Of a DNA stretch of 64,000 bases, positions 47,160-56,855 are shown piece by piece. Origin of the DNA: Pandoraea eparura. GTDB lineage: Bacteria; Pseudomonadota; Gammaproteobacteria; Burkholderiales; Burkholderiaceae. The DNA is taken from positions 1-64,000 of the forward strand of contig NZ_CABPSH010000012.1 in NCBI RefSeq assembly GCF_902459725.1. The letters are read 5' to 3'. Every line of letters begins with the position of its first letter. Positions within the stretch are counted from its first letter, which is position 1. A model generated the notes under the pieces. It did not search any database, was not told where the DNA came from, and was given only the letters and a program-made list of their open reading frames with translations. Made by a program: the position numbers and the translations under genes.

Positions 47160-50100
47160 ATGACTCGATTGCATCATGCAATGCCGCACCACGCGCATCG
47201 ACCGGCCGCCAATACGCACCCTACAAGACGGGGCATCGCTCGCCCCGCATTCGTCGACGATTGGCGGGCCGGTCTGTCGATGCCCTGTCGTCGCGCCGTC
47301 CAGACGCAGGCGCCTCTGCGTCCGGCCCCGCAACCGCTGTCGACCGAACCCGTCGCTCGCGCAGCGGTTGGCGCAACGCGCCGCGAGATCCCCAATGCGG
47401 CCTTCGCGCTGGGCTTGCTGGCCGTTGTCTGTACGACCGGCGTGGCGGTCGCGGCCGTCGCCCCGGGGGCATCCGTTGCCGGGCCACGGTCGATCAGTCG
47501 TAGAGAGGTTCGTATCGAAGCGGGTCCAGCCACCGCACCGATAGCATTGCCGCATTCGGACGCAGTGTCCGGCATTCATGCGTTGCTGCGCGTATGGCCT
47601 TACCGCCCCGACGGCGGTGGTGTGATGGCGCAGTGCCTGCCGGCGCCGCACGCCAGGTCGCTCGGTCGGCCGCCAGCGCCAGCCGACAGCCGCGAGGCCC
47701 TGAGAGCGGGGCTCGAAGCGTACCGAGGGGATATCCAGTGCGCCATCGTCGCGCTGATTCGGGAATCCGTCGCCGCGTCGGACGCGCAAACGCGTGCGGC
47801 GTTTGCCGATGCCGAGGTCCTGCGCCCAACCCGCAAGTCGATGTACGTCGAGCGTGCGCGGCGGCCGGGTTCGCCACCGAAGCTTATCGTCTACGACGCA
47901 TCTCACGCGATTTCTCTGCACTTGCGGGGCGCGGACGGCATCTGGCGCGAGTTTGCGCTCTCGCTCTCGCACGACGCACCTGCGATCATCACACCGTTGC
48001 ATAACGTCGGTTCGGCGGACAGCGTGGGTGAGAGGCGTCTTGCCGAGACTTATGGACCCATATTCTGGGGCGAGCGATGGTTGTCGATCGAGTCCCGGAT
48101 CGGCGAAGGTGACAAGATCCGGTTCGCGTTGGCCGTCGCGGGCGCCACTGTCTCGGCGGGTTGGCCGCATCCCGATTCGTCGGTCCTGGATTCGCCGGAC
48201 ATGGAGGAAATCGCCGAGCTACTGATCGAAACCGTTGTGAAGCGTGCCCCTCGCGATCGCCGCCGCGTGTCGGACGTGCATGTCGAGACGCGCTCGCGTC
48301 GGCACGCGGCCGACGACATCGGCGGGCCTGCCGCATTGGCCTCGCGCCTGACGATGTCCGGGCTCGAGTGCCTGGCTGCCATGGTGCGCGCCGATACGCT
48401 CCATCAGGACGCCATCGCGCTGCTCCAGCACCTGTGGCCCGAGACGCCCATAGCAGCTTCCGCTCAGCCCACGCCGACACCAACGCCACCGCCGTTGCCG
48501 CGCTTCATCAAACACGAGCCATTCTCCGGCCCGCTGGGCCGCGGCGTGCAATGGTCGCTGCCGCCGAACGTCTATGTGGAATACCTCCCGGACCTGACGC
48601 AGAACGGCGTGAAGGTGTTCGACATCGATGGGGTGCTGTACGGGGCGACGGTGGCGCACACGCGCAAACACGCTTCCGACCTTCGGCCCCTTGACGACAT
48701 CCGTCGCGAGCGCGCGCCGGAGGCGCTGTGCCGCATCTCGCGCGGCACCGGGATTGATATCGACGGTATGTGTCTCGAATGCCACTCCGAGCGCCCGGGC
48801 GAGATCACGGTCACGGAGCAGGGCGCAACCCTGACGCAGCATCAGGTGATGGATGCGTCGCCACTCGCGCGTCTGCGTGTCGCCGTTTATTCTCGCTTGT
48901 CTCGAGCGGAGGATGGCGGCCACGTGTTCTTTGCCTTTGGGCGCCTGGGGCGGTTGGACGAGCATGGCATACCGCACATCTCGCAGGATTCGCCGCTGGT
49001 CGATCCGTCGGTGTATACGCCGGAACTGGACGGCGAGTTGTCCTTCTATGAGCAGTCGACGACTGAGGGCCCTGTCGGCGGACGCCGCGTGCGCCTCACG
49101 CTAGGCGACATGCGCATCGCGGCGCCATTCGGAACGTATCGCGACCGAGATGGCGCGCTGCATGGCGTGGTGCGACTGTCGAGCGACGTCTATTACCGTT
49201 TCAACGTACCCGAGAACGACGAGGGTGAATCGTCACGTCGGGTGAGTCTGCACTTGCGCCCGGCGAAGCACCGCGACATTCGCGCATATCGCACGGCACA
49301 GCACCATCGCGCGGCGGCCGAGAATGCAGCGGTGCTGCCGACGATCGCCTACGGCGACGCGCGCACGTTTTTGCAGTTGTATCTCAAGCTCTGGCAGCAG
49401 GCACCGTCGCCGGCGGACGTCTGGCGCGGGCTTGAGGACATTTCGCTGTCCGTGATCGAGGCGCGGCAAGCGGTTCGGGACCTGACGCAAGCGATCGAAC
49501 ACCGGGTAGCCGCCTCCAGAACGCCACCGGCATCGCCCGGCGCCAGCGGCTTCTCTCAGCCGCCCGGCATCGATGCGTCATTGATGCCGATGTTCAACCG
49601 ACTGTGGAGCCACTGGCAGCACTACCCGGCACAAGCCGACGCGTTCATCAATGCGATTGCGAGGGACTTTGTCTCGCGTCCCGCCCCGTTGGCCGTATGG
49701 TCGCAGTTGCCCTTCGTCGGCGACGTGGAAACGACGCGCGATGTGTTGTCGATATTCGAGACGCTGTTTCCCGGCATGTCGGGGATCCAGGCGCTGGCCG
49801 GCGGCACAGTGCGCGCGGCACGCGATGTGGGCGACCGGATGCGCGCGGTTTCGCGCAACGCGAATATCGCGGTGGCGGAAGTGACGCTCGTCGACGGCAC
49901 GAGAACGATCTACTACTGTCTGTCGGGCCTCCAGCGCACCACGCTGCACACGAATACGCCGAGTGTGCGCATCGTGGACGCAGGCCGGGCGTATGCACGG
50001 CGAGACCACAACGTCATCGCCCAACGGCGTACCGCTGCGCGCTCGGGGCAGGAGGTCATTTTCACCGAGCCGCCTGAACTGCGTCTGGCGATGGCCGACG

Positions 50101-50471
50101 CGGACCTGCCGACGTTCAACGCCGCCACGGGCGGAGTGCAGTCCCGCACGCTCGATACGGAGCGGATGATTCTGGCGCAGATCTATGCGGATTACCCGGT
50201 GGGCGAGAACGTCGTTCGTTCGATCGTGCTGTGCTCGCGTCTGCCGTTCTGCGACTCGTGCGCCATCAATCTCGCCATGGTGCCGTACCACTATCCCGAC
50301 GCCGAGTTGCGCTTCTACTACGTAGCACCATCGCCGCGCGATCGCCGAACGCAACCCGACACCACACCGGCGCCCCTGGCAGTGACGGCGTCGGCCGCGG
50401 CAGCCGGGCAAGCGAGAACCCACGCGCACGCGCGCGACCCGGACGATCGGCACGCGCACTCGAGCCTGTAA
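47160..50471 (+). CDS. large uncharacterised protein with C-terminal deaminase-like domain; candidate effector/toxin
   Basis: A 1103-residue protein I do not recognise as a whole. An Arg-rich N-terminus precedes one hydrophobic segment at about 79-108. The middle has a Pro/Thr linker (QPTPTPTPPPLP, about 438-450) and two domains without known signatures. The last 120 residues carry a deaminase-fold pattern: TLDTERMIL (Asp999, Glu1001), then CSRLPFCDSC with Cys1031 and Cys1034 (CxxC zinc pair), then a strand ending RFYYV. Toxin deaminases often have Asp, Cys or His before x-Glu, and zinc-binding PCxxC. It has no adjacent immunity-like gene; the nar operon follows. A secreted virulence effector is one reading; a non-toxic enzyme is another. 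Confidence 0.6.
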   Translation: MTRLHHAMPHHAHRPAANTHPTRRGIARPAFVDDWRAGLSMPCRRAVQTQAPLRPAPQPLSTEPVARAAVGATRREIPNAAFALGLLAVVCTTGVAVAAVAPGASVAGPRSISRREVRIEAGPATAPIALPHSDAVSGIHALLRVWPYRPDGGGVMAQCLPAPHARSLGRPPAPADSREALRAGLEAYRGDIQCAIVALIRESVAASDAQTRAAFADAEVLRPTRKSMYVERARRPGSPPKLIVYDASHAISLHLRGADGIWREFALSLSHDAPAIITPLHNVGSADSVGERRLAETYGPIFWGERWLSIESRIGEGDKIRFALAVAGATVSAGWPHPDSSVLDSPDMEEIAELLIETVVKRAPRDRRRVSDVHVETRSRRHAADDIGGPAALASRLTMSGLECLAAMVRADTLHQDAIALLQHLWPETPIAASAQPTPTPTPPPLPRFIKHEPFSGPLGRGVQWSLPPNVYVEYLPDLTQNGVKVFDIDGVLYGATVAHTRKHASDLRPLDDIRRERAPEALCRISRGTGIDIDGMCLECHSERPGEITVTEQGATLTQHQVMDASPLARLRVAVYSRLSRAEDGGHVFFAFGRLGRLDEHGIPHISQDSPLVDPSVYTPELDGELSFYEQSTTEGPVGGRRVRLTLGDMRIAAPFGTYRDRDGALHGVVRLSSDVYYRFNVPENDEGESSRRVSLHLRPAKHRDIRAYRTAQHHRAAAENAAVLPTIAYGDARTFLQLYLKLWQQAPSPADVWRGLEDISLSVIEARQAVRDLTQAIEHRVAASRTPPASPGASGFSQPPGIDASLMPMFNRLWSHWQHYPAQADAFINAIARDFVSRPAPLAVWSQLPFVGDVETTRDVLSIFETLFPGMSGIQALAGGTVRAARDVGDRMRAVSRNANIAVAEVTLVDGTRTIYYCLSGLQRTTLHTNTPSVRIVDAGRAYARRDHNVIAQRRTAARSGQEVIFTEPPELRLAMADADLPTFNAATGGVQSRTLDTERMILAQIYADYPVGENVVRSIVLCSRLPFCDSCAINLAMVPYHYPDAELRFYYVAPSPRDRRTQPDTTPAPLAVTASAAAAGQARTHAHARDPDDRHAHSSL

Positions 50472-50500
50472 GCGCGATCAGGTGTTCACCCGCCGGACCG

Positions 50501-50542
50501 GGCCCGAGCCGCTATATCAAATCGGATATAGCGGCTCGGGCC
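50501..50542. terminator. perfect 17-bp inverted repeat
   Basis: GGCCCGAGCCGCTATAT and its exact complement enclose an eight-base loop, 30 bases after the stop of the 1103-residue gene. The stem is strong but there is no T-tract. It may terminate that gene or protect narG from read-through. Confidence 0.7.
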
Positions 50543-50616
50543 ACCGACTGGCGCGTCCAACCGCAAGCAGAATCAGGGCTCGGCTTATATAGCACTACAC
50601 GAAATATCGACACGTG

Positions 50617-50630
50617 TTGAGCCAACGCAA
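50617..50630. promoter_or_regulatory. weak FNR/ANR-like site upstream of narG
   Basis: TTGAGCCAACGCAA matches seven of ten conserved bases of TTGAT-N4-ATCAA. It lies about 190 bases before narG, which is anaerobic and FNR-controlled in other species. The match is weak. Confidence 0.3.
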
Positions 50631-50819
50631 ACCTTCGATGCGACGCGCTTTACATGTCACAGGCGAAGGGGAATAATCGCCTCGTAATCGAAGACCCGAC
50701 TGCGCAGTCGTTGCCTTAAGCCGGCGGGAACGGCCCCCAACACTTCGGAATCGTGTGGCGTTCCCGCTCTCGCTCGCCTGTCGGCGCTGTCATGCGCCGG
50801 CTCACGCCAGGGAAACGCC

Positions 50820-53800
50820 ATGAGTCACTTCGTTGACCGTCTTCGTTTTTTCACGTCGTCGCGTCCCCAGTTCTCCGAGGGGCACGGTGCCACGACCGAT
50901 GAAGACCGCCACTGGGAAGACGCTTACCGTCAACGCTGGCAGTTCGATAAGATCGTGCGCTCGACGCACGGGGTCAATTGCACTGGGTCCTGCTCGTGGA
51001 AGGTGTATGTCAAAGGTGGCATCGTCACCTGGGAAACGCAGCAGACCGATTACCCCCGCACGCGCCCCGACATGCCGAACCATGAGCCGCGCGGCTGTTC
51101 GCGCGGCGCGTCATACTCCTGGTATCTCTACAGCGCCAATCGCCTCAAGTATCCGCTCGTGCGCAGCGCACTGGTATCGCGCTGGCGCGAAGCGCGCAAG
51201 TCGCTCGCGCCGGTCGAGGCGTGGGCCTGCCTCGTGGAAAACGAGGCGTCGCGCCGTGCCTATCAGACGCGTCGCGGCCTGGGCGGCTTTGTGCGCGCTT
51301 CGTGGGATGAGGTCAACGAAATTGTCGCCGCCGCCAACGTCTATACCGTCAAGCGCTATGGCCCGGATCGTGTCACCGGCTTTTCGCCGATTCCGGCGAT
51401 GTCGATGGTGTCGTACGCCGCGGGCGCGCGCTATCTGTCGCTGATCGGCGGCGTCTGCCTGAGCTTCTACGACTGGTATTGCGATCTGCCACCGGCGTCG
51501 CCGCAAACGTGGGGCGAGCAGACGGACGTGCCCGAGTCGGCCGACTGGTACAACTCGACGTTCATCGTGATGTGGGGCTCGAACGTGCCGCAGACGCGCA
51601 CGCCGGACGCGCACTTCATGACCGAGGTGCGCTACAAGGGCACGAAGATCGTGTCGATCTTCCCCGACTATGCGGAAGGGGCGAAGTTCGGCGACCTGTG
51701 GCTGCATCCGAAACAGGGCACCGATGCCGCGCTGGCGCTCGCCATGGGACACGTGATCCTCAACGAGTTCCATCTGGCCGGCAAGAGCGATTATTTCATC
51801 GATTACTGCCGGCGTTTCACGGACATGCCGTGTCTCGTCCGGATGGTCAAACAGGGCGACGGCTATGTGCCCGAGCGCCAACTGCGCGCGGCCGATTTCG
51901 ACGGCGCGCTGGGCCAACCGCACAACGCCGACTGGAAGACGGTGGTGATTGACGAGTTGAGTGGTGAGTTCGTCGCGCCGGTGGGCTCGATCGGCTATCG
52001 CTGGGCACAAGGCGACAACGCCAACCAGGGCAAGTGGAACCTGCGCGAAGAGGGCCCGGACGGTAAGCCGATCCAGCCGCGTCTCTCGCTGGTGGCGGGC
52101 CACGACGAGGTCGTGCCCGTGCTCTTCCCTTACTTCGGCAACCAGCCGCACGCGCATTTCACGTGCACGTCGCACGCCTCGGTGCAACGCCGCAATGTCG
52201 GTGTGCGCCGCGTCCAGACGACCGAAGGCGAAGTGCTGGTAGCGACCGTCTACGACCTGTTCATTGCGAACTACGGGCTCGATCAGGGCCTCGGCGGCGA
52301 GCATATTGCGCACACCTACGACGACGACGTGCCGTACACCCCCGCATGGCAGGAAGCCATTACCGGCGTCAAGCGGGAAGACGTGATTTCGGTGGCGCGC
52401 CAGTTCGCCGAGAACGCCCACAAGACGCAGGGCAAGTCGATGGTGATCATCGGGGCCGGGATCAATCACTGGTTCCACATGGACATGTCGTACCGCGCGA
52501 TCATCAATATGCTGGTGATGTGTGGGTGCATCGGGAAATCCGGCGGCGGCTGGTCGCATTATGTCGGCCAGGAGAAACTCCGCCCGCAAACGGGCTGGAC
52601 GCCGCTGGCGTTCGGTCTTGACTGGCACCGTCCGCCGCGCCAGATGAACGCGACGTCGTACTTCTATGCGCACACCGACCAGTGGCGCTACGACAACAGC
52701 GATCCGTCGGGCCTGCTCTCGCCGCTCGCGGACAAGACCCCGTTCCACGGGCGCCCCATCGACTACAACGTGCGCGCCGAGCGCATGGGCTGGCTGCCGA
52801 CGGCGCCGCAACTGCAAACCAATCCGCTCGATGTCGGCCGCTCGCTGCCCGATCCGTCCAAGGCCGGGCAGCATGTGGCGAGCGCTCTCAAGGACGGCTC
52901 GCTGCGCATGGCGTGTACCGATCCGGACCATCCAGACAACTTCCCGCGCAACTTGTTCGTGTGGCGCTCGAATCTGCTCGGGTCGTCGGGCAAGGGGCAC
53001 GAGTACTTCCTGAAGCATCTGCTGGGCACCACGCACGGCGTGCAGGGCGACGACATCGGCAAAAGTCACGGCGCCCGTCCGGAAGAAGTCAAATGGCGCG
53101 ACGACGCGCCCAAGGGAAAGCTGGACCTGCTCGTGACGCTGGACTTCCGGATGTCCACCACGTGCATGTACTCCGACATCGTGCTGCCCACGGCCACGTG
53201 GTACGAGAAGGACGATCTGAACACGTCCGACATGCATCCGTTCATTCACCCGCTCTCGGCCGCCGTCGACCCCGCGTGGCAGGCCCGCAGCGACTGGGAG
53301 ATATTCAAGGGCATCGCGAAGCGCTTCTCGGAACTGTGCGACGGCCATCTCGGCGACGAGACGGACGTGGTGCTCGCGCCCATCGCCCACGATGCGCCCG
53401 GTGAACTTGCCCAGCCGTACGAGGTGAAGGACTGGGGCGCGGGGCAGTGCGACCCGGTGCCGGGCAAGACGGCGCAAGGTGTGGTCGTCGTCAAGCGCGA
53501 CTATCCGAACACTTACCGGAAGTTCACGTCGCTCGGCCCGCTGATGGATTCGCTCGGCAATGGCGGCAAGGGCATTCAGTGGCAGACGCACGAGGAGATC
53601 GACCTGCTCGGCAAGCTCAACTACCCAGTCTCGGATGACGGGGTATCGAAGGGCCGGCCGCGCATCGACTCGGCGCTCGACGCCGCCGAGGTCATCCTCA
53701 CGCTCGCTCCCGAGACCAACGGCGAGGTGGCCGTGCGGGCGTGGCAGGCGCTCGGGAAAGTGACGGGCCTGTCACACGAGCATCTCGCGCAATCAAGGGC

Positions 53801-54581
53801 AGACGAGAAAATTCGCTTCCGCGACATTCAGGCGCAGCCGCGCAAGATCATTTCGTCGCCCACCTGGAGTGGGATCGAATCGGAGCACGTGTCGTACAAC
53901 GCCGGCTACGTCAACGTCCATGAACTCGTGCCATGGCGCACGTTGAGCGGGCGCCAGCAGCTCTACCAGGACCATCCGTGGATGCGCGCATTCGGCGAGT
54001 CGCTGTGCGTGTACAAGCCGCCCATCGACACGGGCAGTTACGCGCACATGCTCGGTCAGCGCAGCAACGGCAATCCCGAAAAGGTGCTCAACTTCCTCAC
54101 GCCGCACCAAAAATGGGGCATCCACAGCACCTACACCGACAACCTGCTGATGCTGACGATGTCGCGCGGCGGACCGATCGTGTGGATGTCGGAGAACGAC
54201 GCCCGCGAGCTGGACATCGTCGACAACGACTGGATCGAGTGCTTCAACGCGAACGGTGCCTTGTGCGCCCGTGCGGTGGTGAGTCAGCGGATTCCGAGCG
54301 GGGCGGTGATGATGTATCACGCACAGGAGAAGATTGTGAACACCCCGGGTTCGGAGATTACCGGTACGCGCGGCGGCATTCACAACTCGGTCACGCGCAT
54401 CAGCGTCAAGCCGACGCACATGATTGGCGGCTATGCCCAGCTCTCGTACGGCTTCAACTACTACGGCACCGTCGGTTCGAACCGCGACGAATTCCTGGTA
54501 GTGCGCAAGATGAATCGTATCGACTGGCTCGACGATACCGCCGACCAGGTGCTCGTGCCCCCGACCGGAGAACGCCAATGA
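50820..54581 (+). CDS. narG: respiratory nitrate reductase, alpha (molybdopterin) subunit
   Basis: A 1253-residue Mo-bis-MGD subunit that reduces nitrate to nitrite on the cytoplasmic side. The N-terminal Fe-S site is STHGVNCTGSCSW with a third Cys in PRGCSRG, using the His ligand found in NarG. Motifs AWGSNVPQTRTPDAHF (here MWGSNVPQTRTPDAHF) and ADWYNST surround the Mo-ligand Asp region. No Tat signal is seen, as expected for the membrane-associated cytoplasmic enzyme. The stop overlaps the narH start (ATGA). Confidence 0.98.
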   Translation: MSHFVDRLRFFTSSRPQFSEGHGATTDEDRHWEDAYRQRWQFDKIVRSTHGVNCTGSCSWKVYVKGGIVTWETQQTDYPRTRPDMPNHEPRGCSRGASYSWYLYSANRLKYPLVRSALVSRWREARKSLAPVEAWACLVENEASRRAYQTRRGLGGFVRASWDEVNEIVAAANVYTVKRYGPDRVTGFSPIPAMSMVSYAAGARYLSLIGGVCLSFYDWYCDLPPASPQTWGEQTDVPESADWYNSTFIVMWGSNVPQTRTPDAHFMTEVRYKGTKIVSIFPDYAEGAKFGDLWLHPKQGTDAALALAMGHVILNEFHLAGKSDYFIDYCRRFTDMPCLVRMVKQGDGYVPERQLRAADFDGALGQPHNADWKTVVIDELSGEFVAPVGSIGYRWAQGDNANQGKWNLREEGPDGKPIQPRLSLVAGHDEVVPVLFPYFGNQPHAHFTCTSHASVQRRNVGVRRVQTTEGEVLVATVYDLFIANYGLDQGLGGEHIAHTYDDDVPYTPAWQEAITGVKREDVISVARQFAENAHKTQGKSMVIIGAGINHWFHMDMSYRAIINMLVMCGCIGKSGGGWSHYVGQEKLRPQTGWTPLAFGLDWHRPPRQMNATSYFYAHTDQWRYDNSDPSGLLSPLADKTPFHGRPIDYNVRAERMGWLPTAPQLQTNPLDVGRSLPDPSKAGQHVASALKDGSLRMACTDPDHPDNFPRNLFVWRSNLLGSSGKGHEYFLKHLLGTTHGVQGDDIGKSHGARPEEVKWRDDAPKGKLDLLVTLDFRMSTTCMYSDIVLPTATWYEKDDLNTSDMHPFIHPLSAAVDPAWQARSDWEIFKGIAKRFSELCDGHLGDETDVVLAPIAHDAPGELAQPYEVKDWGAGQCDPVPGKTAQGVVVVKRDYPNTYRKFTSLGPLMDSLGNGGKGIQWQTHEEIDLLGKLNYPVSDDGVSKGRPRIDSALDAAEVILTLAPETNGEVAVRAWQALGKVTGLSHEHLAQSRADEKIRFRDIQAQPRKIISSPTWSGIESEHVSYNAGYVNVHELVPWRTLSGRQQLYQDHPWMRAFGESLCVYKPPIDTGSYAHMLGQRSNGNPEKVLNFLTPHQKWGIHSTYTDNLLMLTMSRGGPIVWMSENDARELDIVDNDWIECFNANGALCARAVVSQRIPSGAVMMYHAQEKIVNTPGSEITGTRGGIHNSVTRISVKPTHMIGGYAQLSYGFNYYGTVGSNRDEFLVVRKMNRIDWLDDTADQVLVPPTGERQ

Positions 54582-56104
54582 AAGTGCGTGCGCAGATTGC
54601 CATGGTGCTCAATCTGGACAAGTGCATCGGTTGCCATACCTGCTCGATCACCTGCAAGAACGTCTGGACCAGCCGCGAGGGCATGGAATACGCCTGGTTC
54701 AACAACGTCGAGACCAAGCCGGGCATCGGCTACCCGAAGGACTGGGAGAACCAGAAGCGCTGGCGCGGCGGCTGGACGCGCAAGGCCAACGGCAAGCTCG
54801 AACCGCTGCAGGGCGGCAAGCTCAGGCTGCTCGCGAGTCTCTTCGCCAATCCGCATCTGCCGGAGATCGACGATTACTACGAGCCGTTCACGTTCGACTA
54901 CGGCCATCTGCAAACGGCCTCAGAGGCAAAAGCCATGCCGGTGGCGCGGCCACGCTCGCTGGTCACCGGCGAGCGCATGGAGAAGATCGAGTGGGGACCG
55001 AACTGGGAAGAGATTCTCGGCGGCGAGTTCGCCAAGCGCTCGCAGGACTACAACTTCGAAGCGGTGCAAAAGGATATCTACGGCCAGTTCGAGAACACCT
55101 TCATGATGTACCTGCCGCGCCTGTGCGAACACTGCCTGAACCCGGCATGTGTGGCATCGTGCCCGTCCGGCTCGATCTACAAGCGCGAGGAAGACGGCAT
55201 CGTGCTCGTCGACCAGGACAAATGCCGCGGCTGGCGCATGTGCGTGTCGGGCTGCCCTTACAAGAAGATCTACTACAACTGGCACAGCGGCAAGGCCGAG
55301 AAGTGCATCTTCTGCTACCCGCGCATCGAAGCCGGCCAGCCGACTGTCTGCTCGGAGACGTGCGTGGGCCGCATCCGCTATCTCGGCGTGCTGCTCTATG
55401 ACGCGGACCGCATCAGCGAGGCGGCGGGCGTCGCCGACGAGAAAGACCTGTACGAGTCGCAGTTGTCGGTGTTTCTGGACCCCAACGATCCGGCAGTGAT
55501 CGCGCAGGCGAGGCTCGACGGCGTGCCCGACGCGTGGATCGAAGGCGCCAAGGCGTCGCCCGTGTACAAGATGGCGGTCGATTGGCGCATCGCGTTCCCG
55601 CTGCACCCGGAATATCGCACGTTGCCGATGGTCTGGTACGTGCCGCCGCTCTCGCCGATCAACGCCGCGGCCAACAGCGGCGACCTCGGCATGAACGGCG
55701 CGCTACCCGACGTGGCATCGCTGCGCATTCCGCTGCGCTATCTCGCGAACTTGCTGACCGCCGGCGATGAAGCGCCCGTCAAGCTGGCGCTCGAGCGTCT
55801 GCTCGCCATGCGCGCGTTCATGCGCGCACGGCATGTCGACGGCGTGCAGGCGGACGACGTGCTGGCCCAGGCGGGCCTGTCCGTCGCCCAGGTGGAGTCG
55901 ATGTACCGGTATCTGGCGATCGCCAACTACGAAGACCGGTTCGTGATTCCGACCGCCCACCGCGAATACGCCGAAAACGCGTTCGACATGCATGGCGAGT
56001 GCGGCTTCTCGTTCGGCAACGGATGCTCGTCGGGCAACGACACTGGCAACCTGTTCAACCCGGTCAAGAAGAACAAGCGGACCATTCCGATTCAGGAGAT
56101 TTGA
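54578..56104 (+). CDS. narH: respiratory nitrate reductase, beta (Fe-S) subunit
   Basis: A 508-residue electron-transfer subunit. Four Cys motifs are present: CIGCHTCSITCKNVW, CEHCLNPACVASCPSG, CRGWRMCVSGCPYKK and CIFCYPRIEAGQPTVCSETC. The third has Trp in place of one Cys, as in E. coli NarH, giving a [3Fe-4S] centre. The start overlaps narG by four bases, and narJ starts one base after its stop. Confidence 0.98.
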   Translation: MKVRAQIAMVLNLDKCIGCHTCSITCKNVWTSREGMEYAWFNNVETKPGIGYPKDWENQKRWRGGWTRKANGKLEPLQGGKLRLLASLFANPHLPEIDDYYEPFTFDYGHLQTASEAKAMPVARPRSLVTGERMEKIEWGPNWEEILGGEFAKRSQDYNFEAVQKDIYGQFENTFMMYLPRLCEHCLNPACVASCPSGSIYKREEDGIVLVDQDKCRGWRMCVSGCPYKKIYYNWHSGKAEKCIFCYPRIEAGQPTVCSETCVGRIRYLGVLLYDADRISEAAGVADEKDLYESQLSVFLDPNDPAVIAQARLDGVPDAWIEGAKASPVYKMAVDWRIAFPLHPEYRTLPMVWYVPPLSPINAAANSGDLGMNGALPDVASLRIPLRYLANLLTAGDEAPVKLALERLLAMRAFMRARHVDGVQADDVLAQAGLSVAQVESMYRYLAIANYEDRFVIPTAHREYAENAFDMHGECGFSFGNGCSSGNDTGNLFNPVKKNKRTIPIQEI

Positions 56105-56105
56105 C

Positions 56106-56831
56106 ATGTCCGCCCCCGATACCCCGCTCGGCTTGCAGTGCCGCCTGCTCGGTGCCTTGCTGCACTACCCGGACGACGAGGTGGCCCTCGCGTTGCCCGA
56201 GATCGAGCAGACATTGCTCGACAGCCCCCGCATTGGCGGCGCCGCACGGCGCGAGCTTGATGCGTTCTTTGCCTACTGGCGCGAGCGCGATTTGCTCACG
56301 CTGCAGGAGAACTACGTGGCGCAGTTCGACCGTGGCCGCGTGACGTCGCTCTACCTGTTCGAACATGTCTACGGCGAGTCGCGCGATCGCGGGCAGGCGA
56401 TGGTCGACCTCATGCAGACCTACGAGCGCAGCGGCATCTATCTGTCGCCCGGTGAACTGCCTGACTATTTGCCCGCGTTTCTTGAATACGTCGGGATTCT
56501 GCCGGAATCGGAAGGCCTGGCGCGTCTGAAGGACATCGAGCATCTTTTGCAGGCCATCGACGCCGGGCTGGCGAAGCGCGGATCCCCCTATGCCGGACTC
56601 ACGCGCGCGCTGCTCTGGCTGACGGGGGCGACAACGGCGCAACGCGAGCCACAGGCGTCACCTGAACATGTCGACGACGCCTCGCACATTCCGCGAGCGG
56701 CGGACTACGAGGCCATCGATGCCAGCTATCAAGATGCCCCCGTGCGCTTCATGGGCGCCGGCCATCCAGGCGGTCAGGGCAGCACCGTTGGCGAACCGAT
56801 CCAGTTTCATGCGCGTCGCCCCGGGCGCTGA
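56106..56831 (+). CDS. narJ: nitrate reductase molybdenum cofactor assembly chaperone
   Basis: A 241-residue TorD/NarJ-family chaperone needed to insert the Mo cofactor into NarG before membrane docking. It starts SAPDTPLGLQCRLLGALLHY, typical of the family, and has YVAQFDRGRVTSLYLFEHVY in the central helices. Its C-terminal tail after about residue 190 is loosely conserved. It is tightly coupled to narH. Confidence 0.95.
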   Translation: MSAPDTPLGLQCRLLGALLHYPDDEVALALPEIEQTLLDSPRIGGAARRELDAFFAYWRERDLLTLQENYVAQFDRGRVTSLYLFEHVYGESRDRGQAMVDLMQTYERSGIYLSPGELPDYLPAFLEYVGILPESEGLARLKDIEHLLQAIDAGLAKRGSPYAGLTRALLWLTGATTAQREPQASPEHVDDASHIPRAADYEAIDASYQDAPVRFMGAGHPGGQGSTVGEPIQFHARRPGR

Positions 56832-56855
56832 GTCCGGAACGCAAGGAGTGTGACC

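Larger units (their letters stand above)
50472..50819. other. nar promoter region
   Basis: About 348 bases between the 1103-residue gene and narG. It contains a perfect 17-bp inverted repeat (50501-50542), a weak FNR-like site (50617-50630) and a leader of about 190 bases before narG. No gene is seen. Confidence 0.6.

Noticed and set aside
50617-50630. FNR box upstream of narG as a strong call
   Set aside because: Only seven of ten bases match, so it is listed as a weak site and not used as evidence for regulation.
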